From Streptomyces tubercidicus (GTDB lineage Bacteria > Actinomycetota > Actinomycetes > Streptomycetales > Streptomycetaceae), in assembly GCF_027497495.1 (NCBI RefSeq), contig NZ_CP114205.1, positions 7,130,001 through 7,194,000 of the forward strand: a stretch of DNA of 64,000 nucleotides. The letters run 5' to 3'. The position numbers were made by a program, and so were the translations under genes. A model generated the notes under the pieces. The model worked only from the letters and a program-made list of their open reading frames with translations, had not been told where the DNA came from and did not search any database. Positions 24,931 to 34,013 of this stretch are shown here, piece by piece (within the stretch, counting starts at the first letter, position 1; every line of letters starts with the position of its first letter).

Positions 24931-26937
24931 CTACGAATCCGAGGACCGCACCTCGACATCGGCCGCCCGCACATAGCCGACCCGGTGCCCGACCTGGATC
25001 TCGTAGTAGACGTCCTCGCCGCGCACGATCGCGTGCTTGGTGACATCGAAGGTCGGCGAGTAGAAGTAGTCGCCCCGCATCCGGCCCCCGACGGCGTACT
25101 TCTGGCCGGCGGCGAGCTTGTACGGCAGCGGGGAGACCGCCTGGTACGGGACCCCGGCCGGGTAGGCCTCCTTCTCCGGGTACGCCCGGCCGTAGACCGG
25201 GATCTCCTGCCGGCCGTCCTTCGGCGTGGCGATCAGCCCCTTGGCGTGCACCGCCACCGGCTCGTCAGGCGGATTGTGGAACCACGCCTTCTGCCCGAGG
25301 TACCAGATCGCCGTCCAGTCGCCGGACCGGCCGGCCACCGCGAACCGCTGCCCCGTCGTGGCGCGGGCGCCCGTGTCGTTCACACCGATCGTCGAGTCGC
25401 CGCCGTTCGGATGCAGTCCGACGTCCTTGACCAGCGGCGCGTCCTCGTCCGGCGCGCTGTGGAGCCGGACCGCCGTGGAGCCGTGCGGTGCACAGCTGTC
25501 ACCGGCCTTCACGCAGCCGGTGTACGGCGGCTGGTTCTCGTCGTAGTCGGGGCGGATGGTGACCAGCCCGCCACCTGGGCCCGCGGTGGCCTTGAACGGC
25601 TTGCCCAGCAGGGCGAAGTAGTGCGCCCAGTCCCAGTACGGGCCGGGGTCGGTGTGCATGCCCGGGATGGTGGCCGTCGTCGTGGCGGGCACATTGTCGT
25701 GCCCCAGGATGTGCTGCCGGTCGAGCGGCACGTCGTACTTGCGGCTCAGATACTTCACCAGCCGGGCCGAGGCGCGGTACATCGCCTCCGTGTACCAGGC
25801 GTCCGGCGCGGCCAGGAAGCCCTCGTGCTCGATGCCGACGGAGTGCGAGTTGATGTACCAGTTGCCCGCGTGCCAGGCCACGTCCTTGGTGGGCACATGC
25901 TGGGCGATCAGCCCGTCCGAGGAGCGGATGGTGTAGTTCCAGGACACATACGCCGGGTCCTTGATGAGCTTGAGCGTGGTCTCCCAGGACCCCTCGGTGT
26001 CATGGATGACGATGGCACGGACCCGCTGGTCCGCCGGGCGGTCCGCCTTGTCGTGGTTGCCGTAGTCACCGTCGCCGAACTCCTCGTACGGCGCCGGTAC
26101 GGACTCGCAGGCGACGTGATGCGGGCACTCCGGTTTGCGGCCGGCGCGCGCCTCTGGGGCCTTGGTCGCCGACGCGCTGAGACGTTTCTGCTGCGCGGTG
26201 TCGGGAGCCAGACCCGGCGCGGCGGCCAGCGTCACCCGCTGTCCCGTGTCGGTGCGGCGGGCCTGGCCCTGGCGCAGCACCGCGTACACCTCGTCCGCGA
26301 ACGCCTTTCCGCTGCGCGCACTGTCCTGGCCGCCATAGCGCGCCACCGCCGCATACCACCGCGCCGGATCGCTTCCGGCGGCCACGCCCAGCTTGCGCTG
26401 CTCCGCGGCGAGCAGCGCCGCACCGCCGAGCACATTCGCCGCGGGGTCGGTGCGCAGCTTCGCGGCCGGAATCCCGGTCAGCTTCGCGGCCGCCGGCAAC
26501 GTCAGGAGCCGGGCCGGGAGTTCGGTGGGCAGCGCGGCTCGCCGCGCCGCACCGGACGGCACTCGCTTACGGGCCCGCGACCCGTCGCCGCGTGCGTCCT
26601 CGTCGCCCTGGCTGAACTCGGGCGTCCGCGTCACGGCCGTACGGGCGTCGGTCAGATGCATCGGACCGTAGCCCCCGGAGACACTGGGCGCGCCGCCGTG
26701 AGTGTCCCAGCGGGACTCCAGATACGAGACGCCGAGCAGCACACTGCGCGGCACATGGAAGCGGTCGGCGGCCTCGGTGAAGGCCCGTTGCAGCGTGTCC
26801 GTCCGGGGCTGCCCGGCCTGCGCGGACGGCGCTCCCGAGAGCGGCAGCAGCAGGACCGCGGCCGCGACGGCGGTGGCGGATTTCCGCAGGGCGGGGCGGG
26901 GGACTCTCTTCTCGTCTTCCGGGGCGGATCCTTGCAA
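24931..26937 (-). CDS. Secreted N-acetylmuramoyl-L-alanine amidase (Amidase_2) with SH3-like tail
   Basis: 668 residues from a TTG at 26937, chosen because AAGGAGG sits 5 bases upstream; the upstream GTG at 27000 has no comparable site. A signal peptide (KSATAVAAAVLLLPLSG...AQA) follows a charged start. Residues about 40-260 resemble a lytic-transglycosylase-like helical region (VLLGVSYLESRWDTHGG). The amidase domain follows: RAIVIHDTEGSWE (Zn His), HSVGIEHEGFLA, ILGHDNVPATTT and HTDPGPYWDWAHY. The C-terminal 190 residues have SH3-like strands with AVGGRMRGDYFY and VGYVRAADVEVR. It should cleave the amide bond between MurNAc and the stem peptide outside the cell. It is monocistronic. Confidence 0.85.
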   Translation of the reverse strand: MQGSAPEDEKRVPRPALRKSATAVAAAVLLLPLSGAPSAQAGQPRTDTLQRAFTEAADRFHVPRSVLLGVSYLESRWDTHGGAPSVSGGYGPMHLTDARTAVTRTPEFSQGDEDARGDGSRARKRVPSGAARRAALPTELPARLLTLPAAAKLTGIPAAKLRTDPAANVLGGAALLAAEQRKLGVAAGSDPARWYAAVARYGGQDSARSGKAFADEVYAVLRQGQARRTDTGQRVTLAAAPGLAPDTAQQKRLSASATKAPEARAGRKPECPHHVACESVPAPYEEFGDGDYGNHDKADRPADQRVRAIVIHDTEGSWETTLKLIKDPAYVSWNYTIRSSDGLIAQHVPTKDVAWHAGNWYINSHSVGIEHEGFLAAPDAWYTEAMYRASARLVKYLSRKYDVPLDRQHILGHDNVPATTTATIPGMHTDPGPYWDWAHYFALLGKPFKATAGPGGGLVTIRPDYDENQPPYTGCVKAGDSCAPHGSTAVRLHSAPDEDAPLVKDVGLHPNGGDSTIGVNDTGARATTGQRFAVAGRSGDWTAIWYLGQKAWFHNPPDEPVAVHAKGLIATPKDGRQEIPVYGRAYPEKEAYPAGVPYQAVSPLPYKLAAGQKYAVGGRMRGDYFYSPTFDVTKHAIVRGEDVYYEIQVGHRVGYVRAADVEVRSSDS

Positions 26938-27293
26938 AGCAACCTCCTTGAGCCGGCCCGAACCGGGGCGGTGTGACGGTGGGTGCGCAAACGGCCGCAC
27001 GGGCGGGACCCGAGACTAGAGCCCCCTGTCGGCATAGAGCTATCCGTTTGCCGACGGTCCGTCAATCACCCTGCCGGTTCGGGATTCCGCATGTCAGGGC
27101 GTCTCCAGAGGAGCCTTCCCGCAGCGGTGCCGGGCCCGCGGAGCGTCAGTGGAATGGACCAATGCCCCGGAGCCATTGGTCCCGCCACGGCCCGCGGACG
27201 GCCGGAGAGAAGAGCCGGTGACCGGCATCGGAGCACATGGGTGAGCGGCGCACCCCGTGCCCGGGTGCGCCGCTCACAGTCCCCCCTCGGCGG
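26938..27293. other. Intergenic region upstream of the amidase gene
   Basis: This 356-bp gap holds the amidase promoter and the terminator of the phosphotransferase gene. GGACCAATG (27156-27164) and CATTGGTCC (27174-27182) form a perfect 9-bp inverted repeat around nine bases, about 220 bp upstream of the amidase start. It is an operator candidate. I saw no gene. Confidence 0.5.
27241..27277 (-). terminator. Terminator of the phosphotransferase gene
   Basis: GTGAGCGGCGCACCC (27241-27255) pairs perfectly with 27263-27277 around a 7-base loop. It lies 16 bases beyond the stop of the gene transcribed from the minus strand. Confidence 0.8.
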
Positions 27294-28427
27294 TCAGCGG
27301 GTGCCGACCGCCGCCCGTACCGCACGCCGCGCCATCTGGCAGTCGTCGTGCAGTCGGCGCAGGAGCAGCCGCTGCTCCTCGCCAGCCGTGGGCACACCCG
27401 GGTGTCCCGGACCCGGTGTCCCCGTCGGCGCGGGCTCGCGCATGGTCCGCTGGATCGCCGTCTCATAGCGCCGGATCTCGCGGGTGAGCACCAGCATCAG
27501 ATTCACCAGGAAGGCGTCCCGCGAGGCCGGTCCCGCGTTCTGGGCGAGCTGGCTGATGTGGCGGCGGGCCACCGGCGCGTCACCGAGCACCGACCACAGC
27601 GTCGCCAGGTCGTAGCCCGGCAGGTACCAGCCCGCGCTGTCCCAGTCCAGCAGCACCGGACCCGCGGGGGACAGCAGTACGTTGTTGAGCAGCGCATCGC
27701 CGTGACAGAACTGGCCCTGGGTGTGCGACAGACCGTGCATCAGCTTCTGCAGATCGCCCAGGTCCCGGTCGGTGAGCAGCCCCAGGTCGTGGTAACGGCC
27801 GATCCGGCCCGCGTAGTCGAGCGGGGTGTCGAACAGCCCGGCCGGCGGACGCCAGAGATTGATCCGGCAGATCGCGCCGAGCGCCGAGCGGACGTCCGCA
27901 CGGGGCGGGGCCTCGGACGGATGCCGGGTCAGGGCCGCGACCCGGCCGGGCATCCGCTCCATGATGAGCGTGCAGTTGTCGGGGTCGGCCGCCACCAGCC
28001 GCGGCACCCGAACCGGCGGACGATGCCGGACGAATGCGCGGTATGCACTTATTTCCTGCCGGAACCTGTCCGCCCAGGCCGGAGACTGGTCCAGTAAACA
28101 CTTCGCGACCGCGGTCATCCGCCCCGTCGTCCCGACCAGGAGAACGGATCTGCTGCTGCGGCGCAGGACCTGCACCGGGTTGAACTCCGGGCAGATGCGG
28201 TGCACCGAGGCGACCGCGGCGCGCAGCTGGGCGCCCTGCGGGCCGGACAAGTCGAGCCGCCCGCTGAGCGGTTGGGCGCCCAGCCCCTGCGCCCGCCGGG
28301 TACGGCCGCCGGGGAGCCCCGTGACCGCCCCCGCGGAAGGGGAGGGATCGAGATACGGCCCCCCTCCGCTGGGGTGCGGGCGGTGCGGCCGGGTGGGGAC
28401 GGTCACGGCGGACGATGCTGCATACAT
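27294..28427 (-). CDS. Phosphotransferase of the aminoglycoside/choline kinase (APH) family
   Basis: 377 residues from ATG 28427. The kinase-like core shows GQFCHGDALLNNVLLS (catalytic HGD and Asn) and GPVLLDWDSAGWYLPGYDLA (Mg-binding Asp), the Brenner motif pair of APH enzymes. An ATP-binding Lys is present in TAVAKCLLDQS. The N-terminal 55 residues are Pro/Gly-rich and probably disordered. The family phosphorylates aminoglycosides, choline, macrolides or sugars; no resistance gene context is present, so the substrate is open. It is divergent from the NsdB-like gene. Confidence 0.8.
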   Translation of the reverse strand: MYAASSAVTVPTRPHRPHPSGGGPYLDPSPSAGAVTGLPGGRTRRAQGLGAQPLSGRLDLSGPQGAQLRAAVASVHRICPEFNPVQVLRRSSRSVLLVGTTGRMTAVAKCLLDQSPAWADRFRQEISAYRAFVRHRPPVRVPRLVAADPDNCTLIMERMPGRVAALTRHPSEAPPRADVRSALGAICRINLWRPPAGLFDTPLDYAGRIGRYHDLGLLTDRDLGDLQKLMHGLSHTQGQFCHGDALLNNVLLSPAGPVLLDWDSAGWYLPGYDLATLWSVLGDAPVARRHISQLAQNAGPASRDAFLVNLMLVLTREIRRYETAIQRTMREPAPTGTPGPGHPGVPTAGEEQRLLLRRLHDDCQMARRAVRAAVGTR

Positions 28428-28712
28428 GGGTGAGACAGATCCCTTCGTGCGCCGGCGAGTTGCGTGCGCTCCCCGGCCCGGTGGTGGGAACCCGTGAACG
28501 GGCCCCGTGCAGGAGGCCGATCCAGGGTCCCCGTGAAGGGCGCGCACCCTGGGGAATGCGGTCCCGCCACCAGGCCGGGGGCGGCATGTCTACAGAACAC
28601 GTGGCTACGGGTGGCAGACCATCTGGCGCACCCTGGCGAACCCTGGCGAATCGACACAGCGCATGTCACGGGCCGTTACTGTCAACTCAGTCGAGGAACC
28701 TGGGGGCTTGAC

Positions 28713-30242
28713 GTGGACAGGCAGCCGAACACCCGTCTCGCGGACCTTTTCGGCCTGGCCGGCTGGTCCAAGGGAGAGCTGGCGAGACTGGTCAACCGGC
28801 AGGCGGCGGCCATGGGCCATCCGCAGCTGGCGACCGACACCTCACGAGTGCGGCGCTGGATCGATATGGGGGAGACCCCGCGCGATCCGGTGCCCAAGGT
28901 TCTGGCTTCCCTGTTCACCGAGCGCCTCGGCCGTGTCGTAACCATCGAGGACCTCGGGTTCGCGAGAACCGGTCGCTCGGGGAAGCGGCAGGCCATGGAC
29001 GGTCTGCCGTGGGCTCCCGAACGGACCGCCGCGGTCCTCACGGAATTCACGGGAATGGACCTCATGCTCAACCGACGCGGCTTGGTGGGTGCGGGCGCCG
29101 CACTCGCCGCGGGTTCCGCACTCACCGGCGCCATGTACGACTGGCTGCACACCGACCCGACACCGTCCGGCGCCCCACGCCACGACAACCCGTTCGCTTC
29201 CGACTCCCTCGACGAACTCGACCAGATCGGCCTCGACCGCTACGAGGCGGCCCCTGTGGGGTCGCAGGAGATCGATGCGCTGGAGCGCTCGGTCGAGGTG
29301 TTCCGCGCCTGGGACGCGGCCCGTGGCGGCGGACTGCAGCGCAAGGCCGTGGTGGGCCAGCTCAACGAGGTGGGCGGCATGCTCGCCTACCGCCACCCCG
29401 AGCATCTGCAGCGCAGGCTGTGGGGCGTGGCCGCCAATCTGGCGGTGCTGGCCGGCTGGATGTCCCATGACGTGGGCCTGGAGCCCACCGCCCAGAAGTA
29501 CTTCATCATCGCCGCCCATGCGGCCCGCGAGGGCGGCGACCGCCCCCGGGCCGGCGAGGCGCTCTCCCGCGCCGCCCGCCAGATGGTCCATCTGGGCCGC
29601 CCGGACGACGCGCTGGATCTGATGAAGCTGGCCAAGTCCGGTTCCGGTGAGGAGACCCTGCCGCGCACCCGCGCCATGCTGCACACCATCGAGGCCTGGG
29701 CGCAGGCGTCCAAGGGACACGGCCAGGCGATGCGCCGCACCTTGGGCGAGGCGGAGGATCTCTTCGTCTCGGACAAGGGCGATGTGCCGCCGCCGAGCTG
29801 GATGCAGATGTTCGACGAGGCGGATATGCACGGTATGCAGGCGCTGGCGTTCCGTACCCTCGCCGACCATGACCCCTCGGTCGCCAGGGTGGCTCAGCAC
29901 CACGCCAAGCGGGCCCTGACGCTGCGGGCCGGCGGCCACCAGCGGTCACAGATCTTCGACTATCTCTCGATGGCGTCGGCTTGCTTCATCGGCAACGACC
30001 CCGAACAGGCCGACCGTTACGCGCGGCTGGCGCTGGTGTCCATCGGGGAGAACTCCTCGCATCGCACCTGGGACCGGCTCCGCGAAATGTTCCGGCTCAC
30101 GGGGCAGTACGCGAACTACGCCAACATCAAGGACCTGCGCGAGGAGATCCAGCATGTCCTGCCGAAGGCGAAGCCCAAGTCCAAGGGATCGGGCCTGGGC
30201 CCAGGCATCGGCACGGGCGTCGGGAGCAAGTTCCCGGTCTGA
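28713..30242 (+). CDS. nsdB: NsdA/NsdB-type TPR regulatory protein
   Basis: 509 residues from GTG 28713. The N-terminus, GWSKGELARLVNRQAAAMGH with DTSRVRRWIDMGETPRDPVP, is a helix-turn-helix-like region shared by the Nsd proteins. LMLNRRGLVGAGAALAAGSA follows as a hydrophobic segment near residue 115, and the rest is a helical TPR-like array with WMSHDVGLEPTAQKYF and HAAREGGDRPRAGEALSRAA. NsdA and NsdB are negative regulators of antibiotic production and sporulation in S. coelicolor. I recognise the family from memory and consider NsdB the closer match, but the symbol needs a homology check. It is monocistronic. The leader has CCTGGCGAA repeats and a TACTGT -10-like hexamer. Confidence 0.7.
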   Translation: MDRQPNTRLADLFGLAGWSKGELARLVNRQAAAMGHPQLATDTSRVRRWIDMGETPRDPVPKVLASLFTERLGRVVTIEDLGFARTGRSGKRQAMDGLPWAPERTAAVLTEFTGMDLMLNRRGLVGAGAALAAGSALTGAMYDWLHTDPTPSGAPRHDNPFASDSLDELDQIGLDRYEAAPVGSQEIDALERSVEVFRAWDAARGGGLQRKAVVGQLNEVGGMLAYRHPEHLQRRLWGVAANLAVLAGWMSHDVGLEPTAQKYFIIAAHAAREGGDRPRAGEALSRAARQMVHLGRPDDALDLMKLAKSGSGEETLPRTRAMLHTIEAWAQASKGHGQAMRRTLGEAEDLFVSDKGDVPPPSWMQMFDEADMHGMQALAFRTLADHDPSVARVAQHHAKRALTLRAGGHQRSQIFDYLSMASACFIGNDPEQADRYARLALVSIGENSSHRTWDRLREMFRLTGQYANYANIKDLREEIQHVLPKAKPKSKGSGLGPGIGTGVGSKFPV

Positions 30243-30273
30243 GGCGGGCGGTGACGCGAGGGATGACGGTGTG

Positions 30274-31740
30274 TCAGCCGCCGACCCGGGCGATCAGCAC
30301 ACATGCGTCGTCCTCGCGCTCGGCCGTGCCGAACTCCTCGACGACGATACGCACGCAGTCCTGGGCGCTGCGCGTGGCGGCGAACCGCGGTGCCAGGGCG
30401 AGCAGCCGCTCGGCACCCTCATGGGCGGCATCCGCGCCCTGCGCACGGCGCGGGACCAGGCCGTCGGTGTGCAGGACGAGGAGGTCGCCGGGCTCCAGTT
30501 GCTCGGTGTGCTGGGTGTAGGACGCACCCGAGGTCGCCCCGAGGAGTACGCCCTCGGGCGGGTCCAGCGTGCGCCCCGTGCCGCCGCGGAACAGCAGCGG
30601 TGCGGGGTGCCCCGCCTGGGCCCACTCCAGCGTCCGCGCGGCGGGGTCGAACCGGCCGCACACCGCGCTGCCCAGCGCCGGCTGGGCAGCGGTGTCCAGC
30701 AGTTGGTTGAGGAAGCCCATCAGCGGTCCCGGCCGGTGCCCGGCGACCGCCATCCCGCGCAGCGCACCGAGCACCATCGCCATTCCGGAGGTGGCCGTGA
30801 CGCCGTGCCCGGTGAGGTCGCCGACGCTCAGCAGGGTGCTGCCGTCCGGGAGTTGCAGTGCGTCGTACCAGTCCCCGCCGATCAGGGCGCGGGTGCCGGA
30901 CGGCAGATAGCGGCCGGCGAGGTCGAGGGCCACCGGGCCGCCGTGCGGGAACCGCAGGGAGCCGCGCCACGGCGGTAGCACAGCCTCCTGCAGCTCGACC
31001 GCAAGCCGGTGCTCGGTCTGCGCGATCTGCCGCTCGCGGTGCAGCGAGTCACGGGTCTCGCGTACCGCCTGCTGGCTGCGGCGCAGCTCGCTGACGTCCC
31101 GCAGCACGGCCCACATACACGCGGTACTGCCGTCGGCGTCGAGCACCGGCTCGCCCACCATGTGCACCGTGCGCGGACTTCCGTCCGGCCGCACGATGCG
31201 GAATTCGCCGTCGATCGGGCGGCCGTCCACCAGACAGTCCGTGACCATCGTGGCCAGCCCCTCCTGGTCCTCGGGGTGGACCAGGGACGGCAGTTCGTCG
31301 AGGGTGAGCGGGCCGTCCGCCGGGGCCCGGCCGAAGATCGCGAAGAGCTCGTCGGACCAGCTGACCTCATCGGTGAGCAGATTCCACTCGGCGCTGCCCA
31401 CTCGGCGCAGCAGCGCGCCCCGCTCATGGGGCTCGGGCTCCGGCGGGGCGGCCGGCGACTCGGCCTCCGCTGCCCGGTCGTCCGTGCCCTCGGGGGGCAG
31501 GCCCTCTCTCAGCTGGTCGAGATGGCCGCCGAGGTCGTCGAGGTGGTGCACCGCGAGATCGCACAGGGCCCGCTGCCAGCGCAGCTGGGGGTCGGTGGCG
31601 AGATCGGTGTCCACCGTGGACTCCCGGCGGACCGCGTCGAGGCCACCGCGCAGGCGGCGGGCCTGCGTGATGAGTGCCTCGACCGTCTCACGCTCGGGGG
31701 GCCGGTCGGCTGAGTGATCCGCGAAGAGAGGGGACGGCAT
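30274..31740 (-). CDS. PAS-SpoIIE (PP2C) serine phosphatase
   Basis: 488 residues from ATG 31740. After an N-terminal helical region (about residues 1-75) comes a PAS/PAC sensor (VGSAEWNLLTDEVSWSDELF to HMVGEPVLDADGSTACMW), a linker, ELQEAVLPP and the phosphatase domain: IGGDWYDALQLPDGSTLLSVGDLTGHG supplies the metal-binding Asp residues and EREDDACVLIARV the last Asp. Proteins of this design dephosphorylate anti-anti-sigma factors in partner-switching pathways. No anti-sigma or anti-anti-sigma gene lies beside it. It is divergent from the HEAT-like gene. Confidence 0.87.
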   Translation of the reverse strand: MPSPLFADHSADRPPERETVEALITQARRLRGGLDAVRRESTVDTDLATDPQLRWQRALCDLAVHHLDDLGGHLDQLREGLPPEGTDDRAAEAESPAAPPEPEPHERGALLRRVGSAEWNLLTDEVSWSDELFAIFGRAPADGPLTLDELPSLVHPEDQEGLATMVTDCLVDGRPIDGEFRIVRPDGSPRTVHMVGEPVLDADGSTACMWAVLRDVSELRRSQQAVRETRDSLHRERQIAQTEHRLAVELQEAVLPPWRGSLRFPHGGPVALDLAGRYLPSGTRALIGGDWYDALQLPDGSTLLSVGDLTGHGVTATSGMAMVLGALRGMAVAGHRPGPLMGFLNQLLDTAAQPALGSAVCGRFDPAARTLEWAQAGHPAPLLFRGGTGRTLDPPEGVLLGATSGASYTQHTEQLEPGDLLVLHTDGLVPRRAQGADAAHEGAERLLALAPRFAATRSAQDCVRIVVEEFGTAEREDDACVLIARVGG

Positions 31741-32051
31741 GACGTACTCCGTGATCAGGCGGCGCCGGGCTGAAGGGCCGGTAACGACTGTTGCACAGGC
31801 GGCGACGGTCCGTAAGGGATTTGGCACTACCCGATACGGTGGTGCATCCGGCATATGCCCCCGGCCCTCCTGGGTCGACCTCGGGCCGAATCGGCGGAAT
31901 ATCGGCTTCCACGCTAGGCTTCGGCCGCCGTACGCAGGCGTTCCCGTCGATCCATGGTGGGAACGAGGAATACGGTCCGTGGTCACCGGCAAGAATGCCG
32001 GTCAGCGGAAATCCCGTTGCCAGCCCGCCCCCCGCACCGGATGCTGACCTC
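31741..32051. other. Divergent promoter region of phosphatase and HEAT-like genes
   Basis: This 311-bp gap contains no gene. On the plus strand TAGGCT (31915-31920) is a -10-like hexamer for the HEAT-like gene. ACCGGCA-AGAA-TGCCGGT (31985-32002) is a perfect 7-bp hairpin between it and the start. No ribosome site of note is visible. Confidence 0.4.
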
Positions 32052-33470
32052 ATGTTCGATCCAGACATAGCGCCCAGTGGCACCCTGCTCGGCCTCCTGC
32101 AGCGAGGCCGCGGCGACGGGACCCTGCATGCCCTCGCGGCGCCGCGGGCCGAGGCGCTCGCGGCACTCAACGACAGCGTGCTGCGCGACCCCCGGCGTGA
32201 CTGGCAGGTGGAGAACCGCTCGCTCTACTACGCACGCCTCTACATGCAGCTCGACGGCGGGCTTGAGCAGGTCGAACGCCATCTCTTCCACCCGGACGAC
32301 CTGGTCGACACCGGCGAGGAGCGCACGGGCCTCGCCCTCGCCGTCCTCGGCCACCTCGCCGCCTACGGCAGGGACGCCGCCCGTCTGCTGCTGCGCAGCT
32401 ATGCCGCGGCCGGCAGCAACTGGCGCTGGGCCCTCGACGAGCTTGCGCTGCGTGACGACGACGCCGGGCTGATGACCCTCGCCCCCGCCGTCCTCGCCCG
32501 CTTCCCCGAGACCGAGCAGGGCGAGGCCGAGCTGGCCGCCGCCGTGCGCGACGCCTTCGAGCCCCGGCCCTGGCGGCTGTGGGCCGAGGACCCCCGCTAC
32601 GGTGCGCGGCTGGCCGCCGCCGGTGAACAGGGCTCCTTCGACCGCTGGCAGCGTCAGCTGCGGCCCAGCGGACCGCGCCCCGGCTGGAGCGTTACCGAGG
32701 TGCTGGCGTGGGCCCAGCAGGGCCTGGACCTGGAGCCCGCCGAGCAACGGCACCACGCCGCCGCCCGCTGCCTGGGCGCCGTCGCCGGCCCCGAGGACCG
32801 CCCCGAACTGCTGCGCGCCGCGCGCAGCGCCCCGGACGCGGCACGCGCCGCCGTCCTCCACCACCTCGCCGAGCGCGGCGACCCCGAGACCCTCGATCTG
32901 ATCGAGAACGCCGCCGCCGACCCCTTCTCCTCCGACCAGCTGGCCTCCGCCGCGCTCGCCGCCTTCGCGCGGATGCGCAGTGTGGCCGCCGTCGAGCGCG
33001 CCCGCCTCTGGGCGCCCCGCCCGGACCGCCTCGGTGCGGCCGCCGCCGCGGTCCTCGCCCGCCGTGGCGCGCGGCGCGACGCCGAGCATGTGCTGGCCGC
33101 CCTGCGCAGGACCGTACGAGAAGAGGGGCCGGACGCGGACGGCCTGTGGGACCTGGTCGACGGCACCGGCCGCCTGGGCGTGAACTGCGCCGCCCCCGTC
33201 TTGCGCCACATCTACCGCGAAACCTCCTCCTCCCACCTCCGCGGCCGCGCCGCCGGCGCCCTCGCCACCACCGACCCCGGCTTCGCGTCCGGCTTCGCCG
33301 TCGAATGCCTGTGGGACTGCGAGGAAACCACCCGCGAACTAGCCGCTCGGCACGCTGCCACCGGCGATGACCGGGTCGAGGAACAACTACGGCGCCTTGC
33401 CGCCGACCCGGCCGAGGAGGACGAGGTCCAGACGGCGGTCCGTAGTCGCATTGGACCCGAGGGGTCCTGA
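32052..33470 (+). CDS. HEAT/PBS-lyase-like repeat protein
   Basis: 472 residues from ATG 32052. The sequence is almost entirely Ala-rich antiparallel helix pairs (for example VLHHLAERGDPETLDLIENAA and LAAFARMRSVAAVERARL), as in HEAT-like repeat scaffolds. There is no signal peptide, metal motif or enzymatic signature. Such solenoids mediate protein binding. The product is a hypothetical protein with an unknown partner. The nearest neighbour downstream is the structured repeat region. Confidence 0.7.
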   Translation: MFDPDIAPSGTLLGLLQRGRGDGTLHALAAPRAEALAALNDSVLRDPRRDWQVENRSLYYARLYMQLDGGLEQVERHLFHPDDLVDTGEERTGLALAVLGHLAAYGRDAARLLLRSYAAAGSNWRWALDELALRDDDAGLMTLAPAVLARFPETEQGEAELAAAVRDAFEPRPWRLWAEDPRYGARLAAAGEQGSFDRWQRQLRPSGPRPGWSVTEVLAWAQQGLDLEPAEQRHHAAARCLGAVAGPEDRPELLRAARSAPDAARAAVLHHLAERGDPETLDLIENAAADPFSSDQLASAALAAFARMRSVAAVERARLWAPRPDRLGAAAAAVLARRGARRDAEHVLAALRRTVREEGPDADGLWDLVDGTGRLGVNCAAPVLRHIYRETSSSHLRGRAAGALATTDPGFASGFAVECLWDCEETTRELAARHAATGDDRVEEQLRRLAADPAEEDEVQTAVRSRIGPEGS

Positions 33471-33581
33471 GCTCTTCCCACGTTTCGCTGCGCTTTGCCT
33501 TTGCCCCACGTTTTCGGCCTCCCCGCCGTGGTGGTTGTTCGCCGTTGCGCCTGCGGCGGGCGGGTGGGTGTCGGGTGCGGT

Positions 33582-33652
33582 GACGGGCCTCCGGGGCCTG
33601 GTGTGTGGACTGCTTCGCTTTACGTCCACACACCAGGCCCCTCCGGCCCGTC
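33582..33652 (+). ncRNA. Hairpin of structured repeat, copy 1 (possible RNA element)
   Basis: GACGGGCC, a symmetric TCC/TCC internal loop, an 18-bp stem GGGGCCTGGTGTGTGGAC, the 13-nt loop TGCTTCGCTTTAC (33611-33623) and the exact complement of both stems. Every base of the 18-bp stem pairs. It could act as DNA cruciform or RNA; transcription is not shown by the sequence. Confidence 0.6.
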
Positions 33653-33787
33653 CCCTCCCGTGGGGGGAGTGAGTTCAGGTGGGTGGGGGCGGGCGTCCGT
33701 AGGACGTTTCTCTCCTGCTTCGCGCGAGGAGTGGTGGACCACCGGCGTGCAGTCCCACCAGGGTTTTCCACCCACTCCACGGGAGGT

Positions 33788-33858
33788 GACGGGCCGGAGG
33801 GGTAGGGGTGTGGGACGTAAAGCGAAGCAGTCCCACACCCCTACCCCGGAGGTCCGTC
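33788..33858 (-). ncRNA. Hairpin of structured repeat, copy 2 (possible RNA element)
   Basis: Read on the minus strand it has the same design as copy 1: 8-bp outer stem with one mismatch, TCC/TCC internal loop, 18-bp stem GGGGTAGGGGTGTGGGAC, and the identical loop TGCTTCGCTTTAC (33817-33829). Its stem differs from copy 1 at eight of 18 positions, and all eight changes are compensated on the other arm. Confidence 0.6.
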
Positions 33859-34013
33859 ACCGCACCCCGACAGCCCCGCGCAGCGGACCGGCCCGCCGCA
33901 GGCGCAACGGCGAGCAACACCCACGGCGGGAAAGACAAAGACGTGGGAAGACGTTCTCCGACAGGAAAGATCCCTTTGGCTCCCTCCACGCCCGGTGCGT
34001 CGACAACAGCCGT

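Larger units (their letters stand above)
33476..33955. repeat. Inverted pair of structured intergenic repeats
   Basis: Two copies of a roughly 175-190-bp element face each other. Copy 1 runs about 33476-33663 on the plus strand and copy 2 about 33770-33955 on the minus strand. They share the lead-in segment CGCCGTTGCGCCTGCGGCGG, then GGGTGCGGTGACGG, then a 71-nt hairpin with the same 13-nt loop, then CCCCTCCGGCCCGTC and CCTCCCGTGG. Outside the stem they differ by substitutions and one gap of about 15 bases. They fill most of the 543-bp gap and contain no convincing gene. Confidence 0.8.

Noticed and set aside
33605..33838. Short open frames in both hairpin copies encoding similar peptides (MDCFALRP and MWDCFALRP)
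   Set aside because: The similarity follows from the repeated DNA and the shared loop. Stem changes are compensated at the structure level and not conserved at the amino acid level.
33495..34013. In-frame extension of the first glycosyltransferase through the structured repeats
   Set aside because: The GT-B fold begins at MRVVLVTES; the extension encodes the hairpin arms and has no fold.
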